Positions 9,523-18,863 are shown, counted from the first letter of the stretch. The stretch: 64,000 bases of DNA from Maccoyibacter intestinihominis (GCF_040096355.1 NZ_JBBMEX010000004.1:1-64000); one strand, 5' to 3'. Translations and numbers: made by a program. Notes: generated by a model from the letters alone, not told the origin.

Positions 9523-10938
9523 TCATAATACCTGTCCCATGTTCTGATACAATGTAAGCATCATAAGGAACATATCCGCCATCATTTTTACTCCGACCGG
9601 AAGAACCGGATAAAACAGATATCCCATCATTCCTGCAACTTTGTTATCATTTTTCATCCGTTCACTTTGCATCGTCATGGTATTGTTCTTTTCTACGATC
9701 TGAAGCATCTGTTCTTTTGTATTTCCGCCTTTTCCGGTTGATATTGCATAGAGCAGTTTCATGCTTTCATGTACTCGTGGCACATCATAATCTTCTAAGA
9801 ACTGAAAATACGCATCCGGTTTTGTAGGAAATTTCTGCAATGTTTCCCACATTTTTTCTAACGGATATTTTAAAATATTCGGTGCGGTATCCTTCGATTT
9901 AAAGACTGCTCCCTGTACACTTTCCGTTTCCATAAACAGGATAACGCCTAACAACCACTTCGGATAATCCCGCTCAATCTCTTTTTTGATTCTTTTTTTC
10001 TTAAGTGCATAGTCTAATTTATGTTGATTCAACATCAGAATTGTAATTGGAAATCCTATGGCAAAACTCAAAAAAGATTTGCTCAAAAGATAACTTAGAA
10101 GCATCAGACCTGCCGGCAGGCATGCCCACTTGATACTGGAGAATAATACTCGTTTTGCATCATAATTTTCAATAAAAAGATATTCCCTTTTGATGTCCTT
10201 TTCCGGTCTTTCACTATTTTTTTCTAACCAGTCTGCTGCATTTTTTTTGATCGCACGGCGTATCAGACATAATAAACAGCTGATCTCTATCACGACTGCA
10301 AATCTTTCCGGCATCTTTGTCATAACATTCATCTCATTGGGCAGGAAAAACATCAGCGCTTCCGAAACAATGAAAAGGATCACGGTAGACAGGATCACAG
10401 AGATCAGCATATTTTTCTTCTCACTCATACATTTTTCCGTAGCTTCAATCCATGCATTTCTCCTCTTGTCTAAAATGCCGATGGCTTTTTCAGGATTTCC
10501 GCCCCGTGCTTCATTTCTTAAAAAGAAATCATGCATTAATTCCATCTGTTCACATCCATAGGCTTCTTCTATGATAGAAAGTGCTTTTTTCGATACATCC
10601 GCCCCCGCATCTTCCTTTTCATACTCCCTCACTGCCTTCTGTAACACTTCTTTCATTTTTCCATCCCTAAAAAGCATTTCAGTTTCTAATAGAGACTGGT
10701 AGATTCTTCGGTTTTTTCGATACGCTCCCTCCATCTGCTCTAAATAAATACAAACCTCTAGAAAACGTTCCGACGATTCTCTCTCTTTTTGCAATCCCGA
10801 CATGATTCCGGGAAGCAAAAGAAAAAGACTGATTCCCAGCATCACACTGAAAAAAATTCCAAGTTTACAGATTCCCCCAAGAAATAATGCTCCTAAAACG
10901 GCGACTGCGGCATTTTTAAGCGTCCACATTTTTTTCAT
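9523..10938 (-). CDS. TadB/TadC-like pilus platform protein, possibly a fusion
   Basis: A 471-residue multi-pass membrane protein. Hydrophobic segments lie at about 10-45, 175-235, 275-320 and 425-460. Two soluble segments resemble the GspF/TadB/TadC cytoplasmic domain: one at about 60-170 (EARGGNPEKAIGILDKRRN) and one at about 325-425 (ISTGKGGNTKEQMLQIVEKN). TadB and TadC are normally two proteins of about 300 residues, so this length and duplicated layout suggest a shortened TadB-TadC fusion forming the inner-membrane platform. The gene overlaps the end of the ATPase gene by 23 bp, consistent with coupled translation and complex formation. Confidence 0.75.
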   Translation of the reverse strand: MKKMWTLKNAAVAVLGALFLGGICKLGIFFSVMLGISLFLLLPGIMSGLQKERESSERFLEVCIYLEQMEGAYRKNRRIYQSLLETEMLFRDGKMKEVLQKAVREYEKEDAGADVSKKALSIIEEAYGCEQMELMHDFFLRNEARGGNPEKAIGILDKRRNAWIEATEKCMSEKKNMLISVILSTVILFIVSEALMFFLPNEMNVMTKMPERFAVVIEISCLLCLIRRAIKKNAADWLEKNSERPEKDIKREYLFIENYDAKRVLFSSIKWACLPAGLMLLSYLLSKSFLSFAIGFPITILMLNQHKLDYALKKKRIKKEIERDYPKWLLGVILFMETESVQGAVFKSKDTAPNILKYPLEKMWETLQKFPTKPDAYFQFLEDYDVPRVHESMKLLYAISTGKGGNTKEQMLQIVEKNNTMTMQSERMKNDNKVAGMMGYLFYPVLPVGVKMMADMFLMMLTLYQNMGQVL

Positions 10939-12031
10939 ACACCATTCCCTCTTCTTCTAACATTTTTTGCAGCTGTTCACAGTAAAATACATCTGTAATC
11001 CCTGCTTTATCCATTTTTCTCTTTATGTCCTCCGGTAAAAATTTCAACTCCTGCTGCTCTATGAGCTGGCCTCCCTGCACCGCTAGGACACATCGATTTT
11101 TTCCATCTTCTCTGGAAAAAAATCCAATCTGGCTGATATAACGTTCCTGTTTTCCCTCCTCCCCGGAACTCCTTGTCTCTAACAGGACACCGACATCCAT
11201 TCCGACATAGACATCATTTTCTAATCTCTCTGCATCCTGACGGCTTGGCATCATATTTAAAATACGATCCGGGATCTTCCTCACATCATCCGTATGAAGT
11301 GTCGTAAATCCCGTAATTCCGGTAGTCCAGCACTCTACTAACTGCTTTACTTCCGTGGAACGTGCTTCTGATAACATGACACGGTTCGGTGTCATGCGAA
11401 GCACCTCTGTCATTGCGTCATTATAAGAAAAATACTCATTCACTTTAAGCTCTACACAGTCCTTTTCCGGATTGATCTCCCGATAATGTACCTCTTTGGT
11501 GTCCTCTACGGTGATCACTTTCTGCTCCGGTGGAATAAATGCCGTCAAAAATTTGGCACATTCCGTTTTCCCGACTCCCGGTTCTCCACAAAAGACCATA
11601 TTTAACTTTGCTTTGACGCAATTTGCCAATAAATGCAATACTTTTTCTTCACAATAATGTTCTTCTAACGCTTTTTTCGGTGTAATTCTCTGTACCGGAG
11701 GTGTTTTTCTGATACAGATACAGGTGCCGGTCGATGCAACAGATTCATGTATCACAGTGATCCGCAGTTCTTCTGTCTCTGCCTCTATGACATTATCTGT
11801 CGGTGTTAAATTTTTGCCGACTAAATTTGCAACATTCGTGGCAAAAGACTGAATAAATTCTTCATTTAAGCGCTGTCTGATCTTTTCATCCGTTACTTTG
11901 TGCCTGATGTTGTGGATATCCCTGATCCACAATTCTCTGCCATTATAATCAATATCCGTAACATCCTTTTTCCGCAAAAAGGGCAGAAACGGACCATACT
12001 GGATATCTGACAGCGATAACTGTTCTCTCAT
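10916..12031 (-). CDS. CpaF/TadA-family pilus assembly ATPase
   Basis: A 371-residue secretion ATPase of the VirB11/TadA family. The N-terminal part (1-130) resembles the CpaF N-domain. The Walker A motif GEPGVGKTE is at about 145-153. An acidic VTVEDTKE segment follows, then the ASP/Walker B-like MLSEARSTEV region and the conserved TGITGFTTLHTDD segment near 235-250. It would hydrolyse ATP to drive assembly of the Flp-like pilin. It lies 23 bp after the pilin gene and overlaps the platform gene. Confidence 0.88.
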   Translation of the reverse strand: MREQLSLSDIQYGPFLPFLRKKDVTDIDYNGRELWIRDIHNIRHKVTDEKIRQRLNEEFIQSFATNVANLVGKNLTPTDNVIEAETEELRITVIHESVASTGTCICIRKTPPVQRITPKKALEEHYCEEKVLHLLANCVKAKLNMVFCGEPGVGKTECAKFLTAFIPPEQKVITVEDTKEVHYREINPEKDCVELKVNEYFSYNDAMTEVLRMTPNRVMLSEARSTEVKQLVECWTTGITGFTTLHTDDVRKIPDRILNMMPSRQDAERLENDVYVGMDVGVLLETRSSGEEGKQERYISQIGFFSREDGKNRCVLAVQGGQLIEQQELKFLPEDIKRKMDKAGITDVFYCEQLQKMLEEEGMVYEKNVDA

Positions 12032-12053
12032 ACGATTCTCCTATGAATTTTCT

Positions 12054-12221
12054 CTAAAAATTTGCTGCCTCCTGTGCTTTCTGTGTAAATGTATCAATCA
12101 ATGCGGTAAATACGGTCTGCAAATGTCCGGTCTGTCCTAATGCTACAATCGCTGCAATAATAATGATTACAATTGCTGCTGTTGCAATCGCGCCACCGTG
12201 TTCTTCAATTAATGTTCTCAT
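12054..12221 (-). CDS. Flp-like major pilin, 55 aa
   Basis: A 55-residue protein starting MRTLIEEHGGAIATAAIV with a long uninterrupted hydrophobic helix at residues 10-29 and a short polar tail. Size, topology and place as first gene before a CpaF ATPase fit an Flp/Fap-type pilin. The ribosome site GGGAGG precedes it. An alternative ATG four bases upstream gives a frame that stops after six codons. No classic G/XXXXEY prepilin site is evident, and no prepilin peptidase gene is in this window. Confidence 0.7.
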   Translation of the reverse strand: MRTLIEEHGGAIATAAIVIIIIAAIVALGQTGHLQTVFTALIDTFTQKAQEAANF

Positions 12222-12342
12222 ACATTATGCCTCCCTGATTTTTTTGATCTGTTGGAATAATTTGATTCTAATTTGATTTTGATAAGAAAATTTTGATTGG
12301 GATAAAATCCAAAGGAGTAGAAATCTCCCTTGAGTGTTTTTG

Positions 12343-12371
12343 ATTATAAAATACAGACCTGCATCTGTCAA
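12343..12371 (-). promoter_or_regulatory. Consensus promoter of the pilus operon
   Basis: On the minus strand a perfect TTGACA (12366-12371) and a perfect TATAAT (12343-12348) are 17 bases apart. The leader is about 115 nt. It carries a small stem (GGAG ATTTCTA CTCC) close to the start of transcription. No other strong promoter is visible before 2775, so 12221-2775 is probably one operon. Confidence 0.85.
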
Positions 12372-12394
12372 TGTGAAAAATGACGAAAAAATAG

Positions 12395-12424
12395 TTTAAA
12401 AAAAATGGAGAGCTGTTACTCTCC
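12395..12424 (-). terminator. Terminator of the hydrogenase-like gene
   Basis: Stem GGAGAG / CTCTCC (12407-12412 and 12419-12424) followed by a run of T on the minus strand. The stop codon of the gene (12416-12418) lies in the loop. Confidence 0.85.
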
Positions 12425-13648
12425 AAAATCTCTGGTTAAAATTTTGCTGTTTTCTAAAAAATTTTCTACGGAATCATAACCGAGCCGTTCTAACAATTCT
12501 AACACAAAAGGATTTTCCAATGGTGTCCTATATTGTGCTTCGTCTCCGTAGGCATCTACCCGCTCTTTTCCTTCTTCTTTTTTGATGATGATTTTTGGTC
12601 CACCGACACATCCACCGTTGCATGCCATTCCCTCAAAAAAGTTAGCTTCTGTCTCGCCTTTTTGTATCCGTTCTATCAGTTTTTTACATGCCGGAACACC
12701 ATCTGCCTGTTCCGGAATTACCGGGATTTTTTTATCAGGGTCTATCTGCTCCACGGTCTTTTTCACTGCTTCTGAAACACCGCCTGTTCTTGCATAAATC
12801 CGCCCTGCCCTGGAAGAATGCTCTTTTTCATCTTCACTTAAAAGCTCCGGTTGAATTCCCGCTGCATCAAAAATATCCTGTACCTCCTGAAAGGTCAGCA
12901 CATAATCCACCGCATCTGCAATATCCTCTTCTCTGGCTTCTTTTTTCTTTGCCATACAAGGTCCTACAAATACGGTCATTGCATCCGGATACAATTCTTT
13001 GACTACTCTTCCGGCTGCAATCATGGGCGATACTGCTCCCGGCACATGTGGCACCAGTTCTGAATAAATTTTTCTGATCATGGTAATCCACACGGGACAA
13101 CAGCAGCTTGTCAGTTGGAAATCCTCTTTCTTTTGTACATGGTGTTCAAATTCCAGTGCCTCTTTTAATGTTAAAATATCTGCAAAAACGGCAACCTCTA
13201 CCATTCCTTTAAATCCAATAGCTTTAAAAGCTGTCCGCAGCCGCCCCGGTGTTGCTTTTTCGCCAAACTGTCCCGTAAATGCCGGTGCAATCAGCACATA
13301 GACATCTTTTTTCCCGCTTCTGACCGCCTGTATGACCGGAAGTACATCTTTATTCGCTGTAATACGCTCTAATTTGCAAACATCTATACATTCTCCACAA
13401 CCGGTGCATTTTTCTGCGTTAATATGAATCTCACCGTTTTTCCCCTCAATCGCATCAAAAACGCAGCTATTCATGCATGCCCGCTCATCCTCGCAGGACA
13501 CACAGCTTTCTGCCGCAATCACCGGCGCATACTGTTCCGGATGCAACAGACAATCCATATGCACAGGATTGTAGTCACCTGTTATTTTTCTTCCCTTGCC
13601 TATCTCCTGCTCTAAAATATCCTGATATAATTCCTGAAATGTTTTCAT
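12416..13648 (-). CDS. Stand-alone [FeFe]-hydrogenase-like protein
   Basis: A 410-residue protein with two 4Fe-4S motifs (CVSCEDERACMNSC near 50 and CTGCGECIDVC near 80) and an H-cluster domain. Candidate H-cluster ligands are C182 (in TSCCCPVW), C231 (GPCMAKKKEA), C343 and C347 (EGMACNGGCVGGP). The first motif has an extra Cys compared with the usual TSCCPxW. The third lacks the usual GGGQP tail. It therefore resembles the compact putative sensory/other-group [FeFe] enzymes more than the classic H2-evolving ones. The ATG at 13648 is chosen because GAGGG lies 8 bases before it. An upstream GTG at 13663 lacks a site. No maturases or redox partners are nearby. Confidence 0.8.
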   Translation of the reverse strand: MKTFQELYQDILEQEIGKGRKITGDYNPVHMDCLLHPEQYAPVIAAESCVSCEDERACMNSCVFDAIEGKNGEIHINAEKCTGCGECIDVCKLERITANKDVLPVIQAVRSGKKDVYVLIAPAFTGQFGEKATPGRLRTAFKAIGFKGMVEVAVFADILTLKEALEFEHHVQKKEDFQLTSCCCPVWITMIRKIYSELVPHVPGAVSPMIAAGRVVKELYPDAMTVFVGPCMAKKKEAREEDIADAVDYVLTFQEVQDIFDAAGIQPELLSEDEKEHSSRAGRIYARTGGVSEAVKKTVEQIDPDKKIPVIPEQADGVPACKKLIERIQKGETEANFFEGMACNGGCVGGPKIIIKKEEGKERVDAYGDEAQYRTPLENPFVLELLERLGYDSVENFLENSKILTRDFGE

Positions 13649-13735
13649 GGCACATACCCTCACTAAACTATTGTTTGGTATGAGTATGTGCTGTTTTTTG
13701 GAAAATTATAGCTGCTGTATCTCTTATTTATTTTT

Positions 13736-14722
13736 TCATAGTTTTTTTCTCCAGAATGTTTCTAAATATTTCTCACCTTCAATGCATGGAATATCCGACT
13801 CTAATAATGTGTCTACTACAAATTGCCGGACATTTGCCATTCCTTTATGAAGCGTAAAAAGTCTCTTCCGGTCGCGATATAGAATGATATTTCCCTCATC
13901 CCAATCCACTTTATAGCTGAGTGTTTTATCTAATTTTAATATTTCTTCTTCATGAAATAATTTTTTATAACGGTAGATACCATTTTGATATTTTAAATAA
14001 AACACTTTGTTATATATAATTCCCAGGATCATTATGATATTTATTCCTACTAATAATATTGTAGCTAATATCACTCCTAATATCTCCATTCCCCCTTGTA
14101 TCTCTCCATCTTTATATAAAAGATATATCCATAATCCCAAAAGGGGAAGTGCCAGAAATGCTTCAAATGCACTCATCAGCCAATTATGGATCGGATACTC
14201 CATTACTTTATAATACTCCGGTCCCGGTTTTAAATCTTCTACTAAAATACCTTCATTCGCAAACCACTTCATCAGATACGGAATTCCTTCTATTTCGTCA
14301 TCAACCGTAATAACTTTACGCTTTCCCTTATAGATGTTTAAACAGTACACCTCATCGCGGCATACCCTTGTGATTGCTTTTAACGGATAACTTCTTCCTA
14401 TACCAAAAAACAGACTATGGTATCTGACTTTCTCATGATCCACTATCACTCTCCAAAATAAGGCATATCCTGTTAACAAAAATCCCGGTATTATCATAAA
14501 AATAGTAACTACGCCTGCCACATAATACTCCCTTTTCGGAATACACTTCGTGAGAAACACGATCCCCAAAAGAAATATAGGTGCACCAATGAATGCTAAA
14601 AAAGTAGGTGCGGATGCTACCAGACGATCTTCATCTTCAACGGTTGCCGGACTCTTATCATCTATCACATCCAAAAAATCCTCTATTTTATCTCTAACTT
14701 TTCTCCAAAATTTTTTCTTCAT
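13736..14722 (-). CDS. Unknown membrane protein, paralogue 1
   Basis: A 328-residue protein with a charged N-terminus, two transmembrane helices at about 38-90, a cytoplasmic-type segment with the conserved phrases VDHEKVRYHSLFFGIGRSYPL and NIYKGKRKV, two more helices at about 180-240, and a PH-like tail. It is clearly paralogous to the products at 17508-18497 and at the broken gene 16228-17220. Function is unknown. The tandem copies next to secreted-type partners would fit membrane-bound immunity or stress-sensing proteins, but nothing proves that. Confidence 0.7.
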   Translation of the reverse strand: MKKKFWRKVRDKIEDFLDVIDDKSPATVEDEDRLVASAPTFLAFIGAPIFLLGIVFLTKCIPKREYYVAGVVTIFMIIPGFLLTGYALFWRVIVDHEKVRYHSLFFGIGRSYPLKAITRVCRDEVYCLNIYKGKRKVITVDDEIEGIPYLMKWFANEGILVEDLKPGPEYYKVMEYPIHNWLMSAFEAFLALPLLGLWIYLLYKDGEIQGGMEILGVILATILLVGINIIMILGIIYNKVFYLKYQNGIYRYKKLFHEEEILKLDKTLSYKVDWDEGNIILYRDRKRLFTLHKGMANVRQFVVDTLLESDIPCIEGEKYLETFWRKKL

Positions 14723-14739
14723 ATATTTCTCCCGTTTTG

Positions 14740-15465
14740 CTACTGCTTTAACGTATACTCTAATTTATTTCCCTCTTTATCACTCTGCAGATCTGTAAAA
14801 TACCAAAAATACCATTTCTTTCCGTTCTCTTCATAGGGAATCACCGCGTCCGGTTTCTGTCCTTCTACGGTCAGTGCCTCTGCACTTTCTCCTTTTTTCA
14901 ATTCCTCTTCCATGATGTCCCCAAATACAAATCTTGCATTTTTGTCAATTCCATAGTGCTGCATATAGTCACTTCTTGCTAACTGTGCCTTTGTATTCTT
15001 ATCAGCATCTCCTATTCCTTTATAAAATTTTTCAGAGTCCCTTACATAAGAACGTAAAAAAGCATACTGTTTTTTGCCGTCAACTTCCCGTATCTTAAAA
15101 GTTGCAAATGTATTCACACTTTTTTTCTTTTGAATAGATTGATAATAGATGAATCTGTACTGATCATTCTCCATATCAACTAAAAGATGATCTATATTTT
15201 TCTGATACGGTTCATACTCATCATAATAGACATCTGCCTTTTGTAGGGCTTCTTCCATGGTTGGATAATACTCTTCATCGGGTATATCATCTTCGTTAAC
15301 CTCACTAACATAACGAGGGTATTCACCGGTATAAGATTCTTTTATGTTGGGGTCTAAAGTGATGGACCTGTCATACCAATATAAAATGACTATCCCTAAA
15401 ATTCCAATCACGAATAAGATATTTTCACATATTTTTCCTGCCTTTTTTCCCTTACTCTTATTCAT
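14740..15465 (-). CDS. Unknown single-pass protein, 241 aa
   Basis: One transmembrane helix (residues 13-29) followed by an extracytoplasmic domain of about 200 residues ending in ...DLQSDKEGNKLEYTLKQ. It is paralogous to the next upstream protein (15458-16231), sharing a YPT(M/I)xEA segment, a VEGQKPD segment and the WYFWYFTDL segment. It overlaps the upstream gene by 8 bp. Its last 64 codons are repeated almost base for base in the scar at 17237-17430. Role unknown. It appears to pair with the downstream membrane protein. Confidence 0.65.
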   Translation of the reverse strand: MNKSKGKKAGKICENILFVIGILGIVILYWYDRSITLDPNIKESYTGEYPRYVSEVNEDDIPDEEYYPTMEEALQKADVYYDEYEPYQKNIDHLLVDMENDQYRFIYYQSIQKKKSVNTFATFKIREVDGKKQYAFLRSYVRDSEKFYKGIGDADKNTKAQLARSDYMQHYGIDKNARFVFGDIMEEELKKGESAEALTVEGQKPDAVIPYEENGKKWYFWYFTDLQSDKEGNKLEYTLKQ

Positions 15466-16231
15466 TGTCTTTTCCCCCTAATGTATAGTTCAATTCAGTA
15501 CCTTTTTTCTTGCTTTTTAAATCTGTATAATACCAAAAATACCAGACCTCACCGAAATTTTTATATTCTACGATTCCATCCGGTTTCTGCCCTTCCACAC
15601 TCAGCTTATTTATGCTCTCATCCCCTCTTAAACCATATTTCATCACATCACCGCTTGCGAACCTTTTTTCTTTGGAATAGGCACTAAGATCCTGCATATA
15701 ATAATCCCCGGTCCATAAATCATAACCTACCATATCATACTCACTATACTTTGTGGACCGGTTCTTTCTAAACATCGTAACCGGATGTGTTTCCAGAAAG
15801 GCATATCGGTCTTTACCATCTATTTTCTCTTTTTTTAATTTGACCCACGCCCTACAAACCTCACTATTTCCTTTGCATGACTGACATAGCATAATTACAT
15901 AATTACTATTTTCAAAAGTTGCAATGACATGATCTATACCTTTTTGATACTCCTCTCCTTGCTCATTCCCTATCGCAGAACCCGCAACGGCTTCCTGTAT
16001 GGTTGGATAAAATTTTTTTCCCTTCAGCCGTTCTTCTTCTGTATTTAGACTAAATGTCCCCCCTCCCGTATATACAGCCTCTACTTCCAATTCTTTCTTT
16101 TCTTCTGGATCTTCTTCTGTTGGATTAATCAGACGTAAAATGGATGAAATACTTGCCTGTATAACCAGGATCAAAATAATCCCACCAAACACACATATTA
16201 TTTTCTTTATTACATTTAAAAGTTTTTTCAT
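15458..16231 (-). CDS. Unknown single-pass protein, 257 aa
   Basis: An N-terminal hydrophobic helix (residues 8-28) followed by an extracytoplasmic domain. It shares the YPTIQEA, VEGQKPD and VWYFWYYTDLKS segments with the 241-residue neighbour. It begins at an ATG that overlaps the stop of the broken membrane protein gene (ATGA), so these genes form a tightly coupled block. Its first 29 codons occur again at 17433-17511 in a chimeric scar. Role unknown. Confidence 0.65.
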   Translation of the reverse strand: MKKLLNVIKKIICVFGGIILILVIQASISSILRLINPTEEDPEEKKELEVEAVYTGGGTFSLNTEEERLKGKKFYPTIQEAVAGSAIGNEQGEEYQKGIDHVIATFENSNYVIMLCQSCKGNSEVCRAWVKLKKEKIDGKDRYAFLETHPVTMFRKNRSTKYSEYDMVGYDLWTGDYYMQDLSAYSKEKRFASGDVMKYGLRGDESINKLSVEGQKPDGIVEYKNFGEVWYFWYYTDLKSKKKGTELNYTLGGKDNE

Positions 16232-17220
16232 ATCTCTTCCTCTACATCTTTCTTTCGATATTTCTCCATATACTTTTCACCCTGAATACATTGAATATCT
16301 TTTTCCAACAAAGTACTTCCAAAAAATTCAATATTTTCAGAAGCATGGTACACTTCAAACAATTTCTTCCTATTGCGATATACCGTAATCACATTTTCAT
16401 CTGCTTTATATGTGATTTTTTCATCTAACTCAAACTTTTTTTCTTTATGAAACGGTAGATAATAGCTATACTCTTCATTCTGATATTTCAAATAGTAAAA
16501 TGCCTCATAACAGCATCCAATGAAAATTGCTATGCTAAATCCTATCATGCAAACGATAATTCCAACTGTTACCACTATATCCTTTACACTTTCAAGATGG
16601 AAGTCTCTATACATAAGATACAACACGCATATATTGCCAGGAATTACTATGAATATATTTAATCCCATTAATTCCCATGTATGTACCGGATGTGGCATTA
16701 CTTTATAACATTCCTCTTTTGGAGTATGATCCTCTACCACAATTCCTTCCTCTGCAAACCATTCCACCAAGTCATCACTTCCATATGTACCACTATACAC
16801 TCTAAACACCCTATGATTTCCCTTATAAACTTTTAAGGATTTAACTTCGTCATAACATACCTTCGTGATATCTTTTAGCGGATAACTTCTTCCTATTCCA
16901 AAAATAGAACTATGGAATTCTACCTTTTCATGATTTATTATAACTTTCTAAAATAAAGCAAATCCGCTTAACTAACCTCCCATTCCACCAAACATGATTA
17001 TACCTATTATGCCCCATAAATACTCCCCCTCCCGTATAGCAAGGATTGGAAGTATAATTCCTAAGATGATCAAGGTTGGTAAGCCTATGATTGCATATAC
17101 TGTAGGAGCATCAACTACCAGGCAATCTTCCTCCTCTTCTTCCCTTGCTTTTTTATCTTCTACTTTTTCTAACAGGTCAATCGTTTTATTTGTTAGCTTT
17201 TGCCTAAAAAATGTATTCAT
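16228..17220 (-). pseudogene. Membrane protein paralogue 2, broken by two in-frame amber codons
   Basis: The fragments 17220-16972 and 16809-16228 lie in one frame. Reading through, the product aligns along its whole length with the intact copy at 17508-18497. The only interruptions are TAG at 16972-16974 and TAG at 16948-16950, eight codons apart. In the intact copy the matching residues are both Trp (CSWLTGYSLFWKV versus GG-stop-LSGFALF-stop-KV), so each is a single TGG to TAG change. The rest of the frame is well kept, so inactivation is recent, or the codons are sometimes read through. Confidence 0.8.
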
Positions 17221-17236
17221 ATGCTTCTCCCGTTTT

Positions 17237-17511
17237 TCTACTGCTTTAACGTATACTCTAACTCATTTCCTTCTTTATCACTCTGCAGATCTGTAAAATA
17301 CCAAAAATACCACTTCTTTCCGTTCTCTTCATAGGGAATCACCGCGTCCGGTTTCTGTCCTTCTACGGTCAGTGCCTCTGCACTTTCTCCTTTTTTCAAT
17401 TCCTCTTCCATGATGTCTCCAAATACAAATACTTATCTGTATAACCAGGATCAAAATAATCCCACCAAACACACATATTATTTTCTTTATTACATTTAAA
17501 AGTTTTTTCAT
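17237..17511 (-). pseudogene. Chimeric scar of the two small-protein genes
   Basis: The first 29 codons (17511 down to about 17433) match the start of the 257-residue gene at 15458-16231. They then join directly to sequence nearly identical to the last 64 codons of the 241-residue gene at 14740-15465, but in another frame. A 60-residue frame results, ending out of register. This is what a deletion between two neighbouring paralogous genes would leave, so this block once had another full pair. Confidence 0.8.
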
Positions 17512-18497
17512 ATCTCTTCCTGACCCTTATCCCTATATTTTTCCATATACTGCTCTCCCTTGATACATTTGATATTTTTTTCTAATAAAGTTCTGCCAAA
17601 GAACTCTGCATTTGTATAACCATGAGAAGTTAAAAATAATCGTTTATTATCTTGATATATAACAATTCCATCTTCCCTTGCTTTATAAGTAATTCTTTCA
17701 TCTAATTCAAATGTTTTTTCTTTATGAAACAACTGATGATAACTATATTTTCCATCCTGATATTTTAGATAAAAAACTTTTTCACGGATAGTCAATAACC
17801 ACTCTAATATCAAAGCATCTATTACTAGTATAGAGTATACAATGGTCTCCAGTATTTCGCCTGTAGTTTGTAAAGAAATATTTTTGTACATACAATATAA
17901 GATAAACCCTATCCCCGGAGTTACTCCCATTACATTTACTACAATTATAACAATCCATGCCTCTTCTGTATGCCACATTATTTTATAACATTCTTCTCTA
18001 GGAGTATTATCCTCTACTAAAACCCCTTCCTCTCTAAACCACTCTACCAATTCATCCATTCCATAAGTACCACTAGATACCTTAAAAACCCTACGTTTTC
18101 CCTTATATACCTCTATTTCTTCAATTTCATTATAACATACCCTTGTGATATCCTTTAGCGGATAGTTTCTCCCTATTCCAAAAAATAAACTATGATATTC
18201 GACCTTTTCATGATCTATCACAACTTTCCAAAATAAGGAATATCCTGTCAGCCAACTGCACATTCCACCAAATATGATCATACCTATTATTCCCCATATA
18301 TAGTCCCCCTCTCGGATGGCAATGATCGGAACTATAATTCCTAGTATAATTAACGCAGGCAGACTTATTATAGCCAAAATAGTCGGTGACTCTAAAATTA
18401 AACAATCTTCCTCTTCTTCCCTTGTTTTTCTATCTTCTACTTTTTCTAACAAATCAATCGTTTTATTTGTTAGCTTTTGCCTAAAAAATGTATTCAT
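17508..18497 (-). CDS. Unknown membrane protein, paralogue 3 (intact)
   Basis: A 329-residue protein with the same layout as paralogue 1: charged head (MNTFFRQKLTNKTIDLLEKV), two helices at about 40-85, the VDHEKV/SLFFGIGRNYPLKDITRVC segment, helices at about 190-250 and a C-terminal PH-like part. I chose the ATG at 18497 because paralogue 2 begins at the same residue. An upstream ATG at 18530 would add 11 residues without similarity. It lies just downstream of the interrupted gene at 18511-18827 and may be its partner. Confidence 0.7.
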   Translation of the reverse strand: MNTFFRQKLTNKTIDLLEKVEDRKTREEEEDCLILESPTILAIISLPALIILGIIVPIIAIREGDYIWGIIGMIIFGGMCSWLTGYSLFWKVVIDHEKVEYHSLFFGIGRNYPLKDITRVCYNEIEEIEVYKGKRRVFKVSSGTYGMDELVEWFREEGVLVEDNTPREECYKIMWHTEEAWIVIIVVNVMGVTPGIGFILYCMYKNISLQTTGEILETIVYSILVIDALILEWLLTIREKVFYLKYQDGKYSYHQLFHKEKTFELDERITYKAREDGIVIYQDNKRLFLTSHGYTNAEFFGRTLLEKNIKCIKGEQYMEKYRDKGQEEI

Positions 18498-18510
18498 ATG
18501 TTTGTTTTTC

Positions 18511-18827
18511 CTATGTAGGACATCCTCCATTCATTATAATATCCTCTCTAACAGACTTTCTAAGTTGTTTTATGGTTGATTTTTTTGCTCTCTTCCATAA
18601 AATTGTATTTTCTGCAACATATAGATTCTCTTTTTTAAAAAAGTCCAAAATACTGTCCCAAAATAGTTCTTCATCTGCTTTATATATCTTTTTCTGTAGT
18701 TTCTTAAATTGTTTTCCCATTACATCTTTTGTCTCCTTTTTTACCTTCTTTAAAGTTGATTCTGCCAAATCAGCTTTATCTTTCGCATTCTTTCGAACTT
18801 CTTTATAAATCTTATCCTCTCCACATT
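18511..18827 (-). pseudogene. 3' part of a gene interrupted by the 23-kb insertion
   Basis: An open frame of 104 residues plus stop runs from the element boundary at 18827/18828 to TAG at 18511. The product is very lysine-rich and helical (STLKKVKKETKDVMGK, ELFWDSILDFFKKE) and ends NGGCPT. It has no start of its own except an internal TTG. Joined at 18827 to 42099 it continues in frame into the 51-codon piece starting at 42252, giving a 156-residue product. The fold is not recognised. A fragment of a toxin or other small effector is possible, given the array of membrane paralogues next to it. Confidence 0.65.
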
Positions 18828-18863
18828 CCCCTGAACTTTGATTTTATACTGCATAGCGAAAGT
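18828..18863. repeat. Left end L1
   Basis: The 36 bases starting CCCCTGAACTTTG and ending ATAGCGAAAGT are identical to 25375-25410. A looser match continues for some 40 bases around a shared GTGGGGT. Confidence 0.85.
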
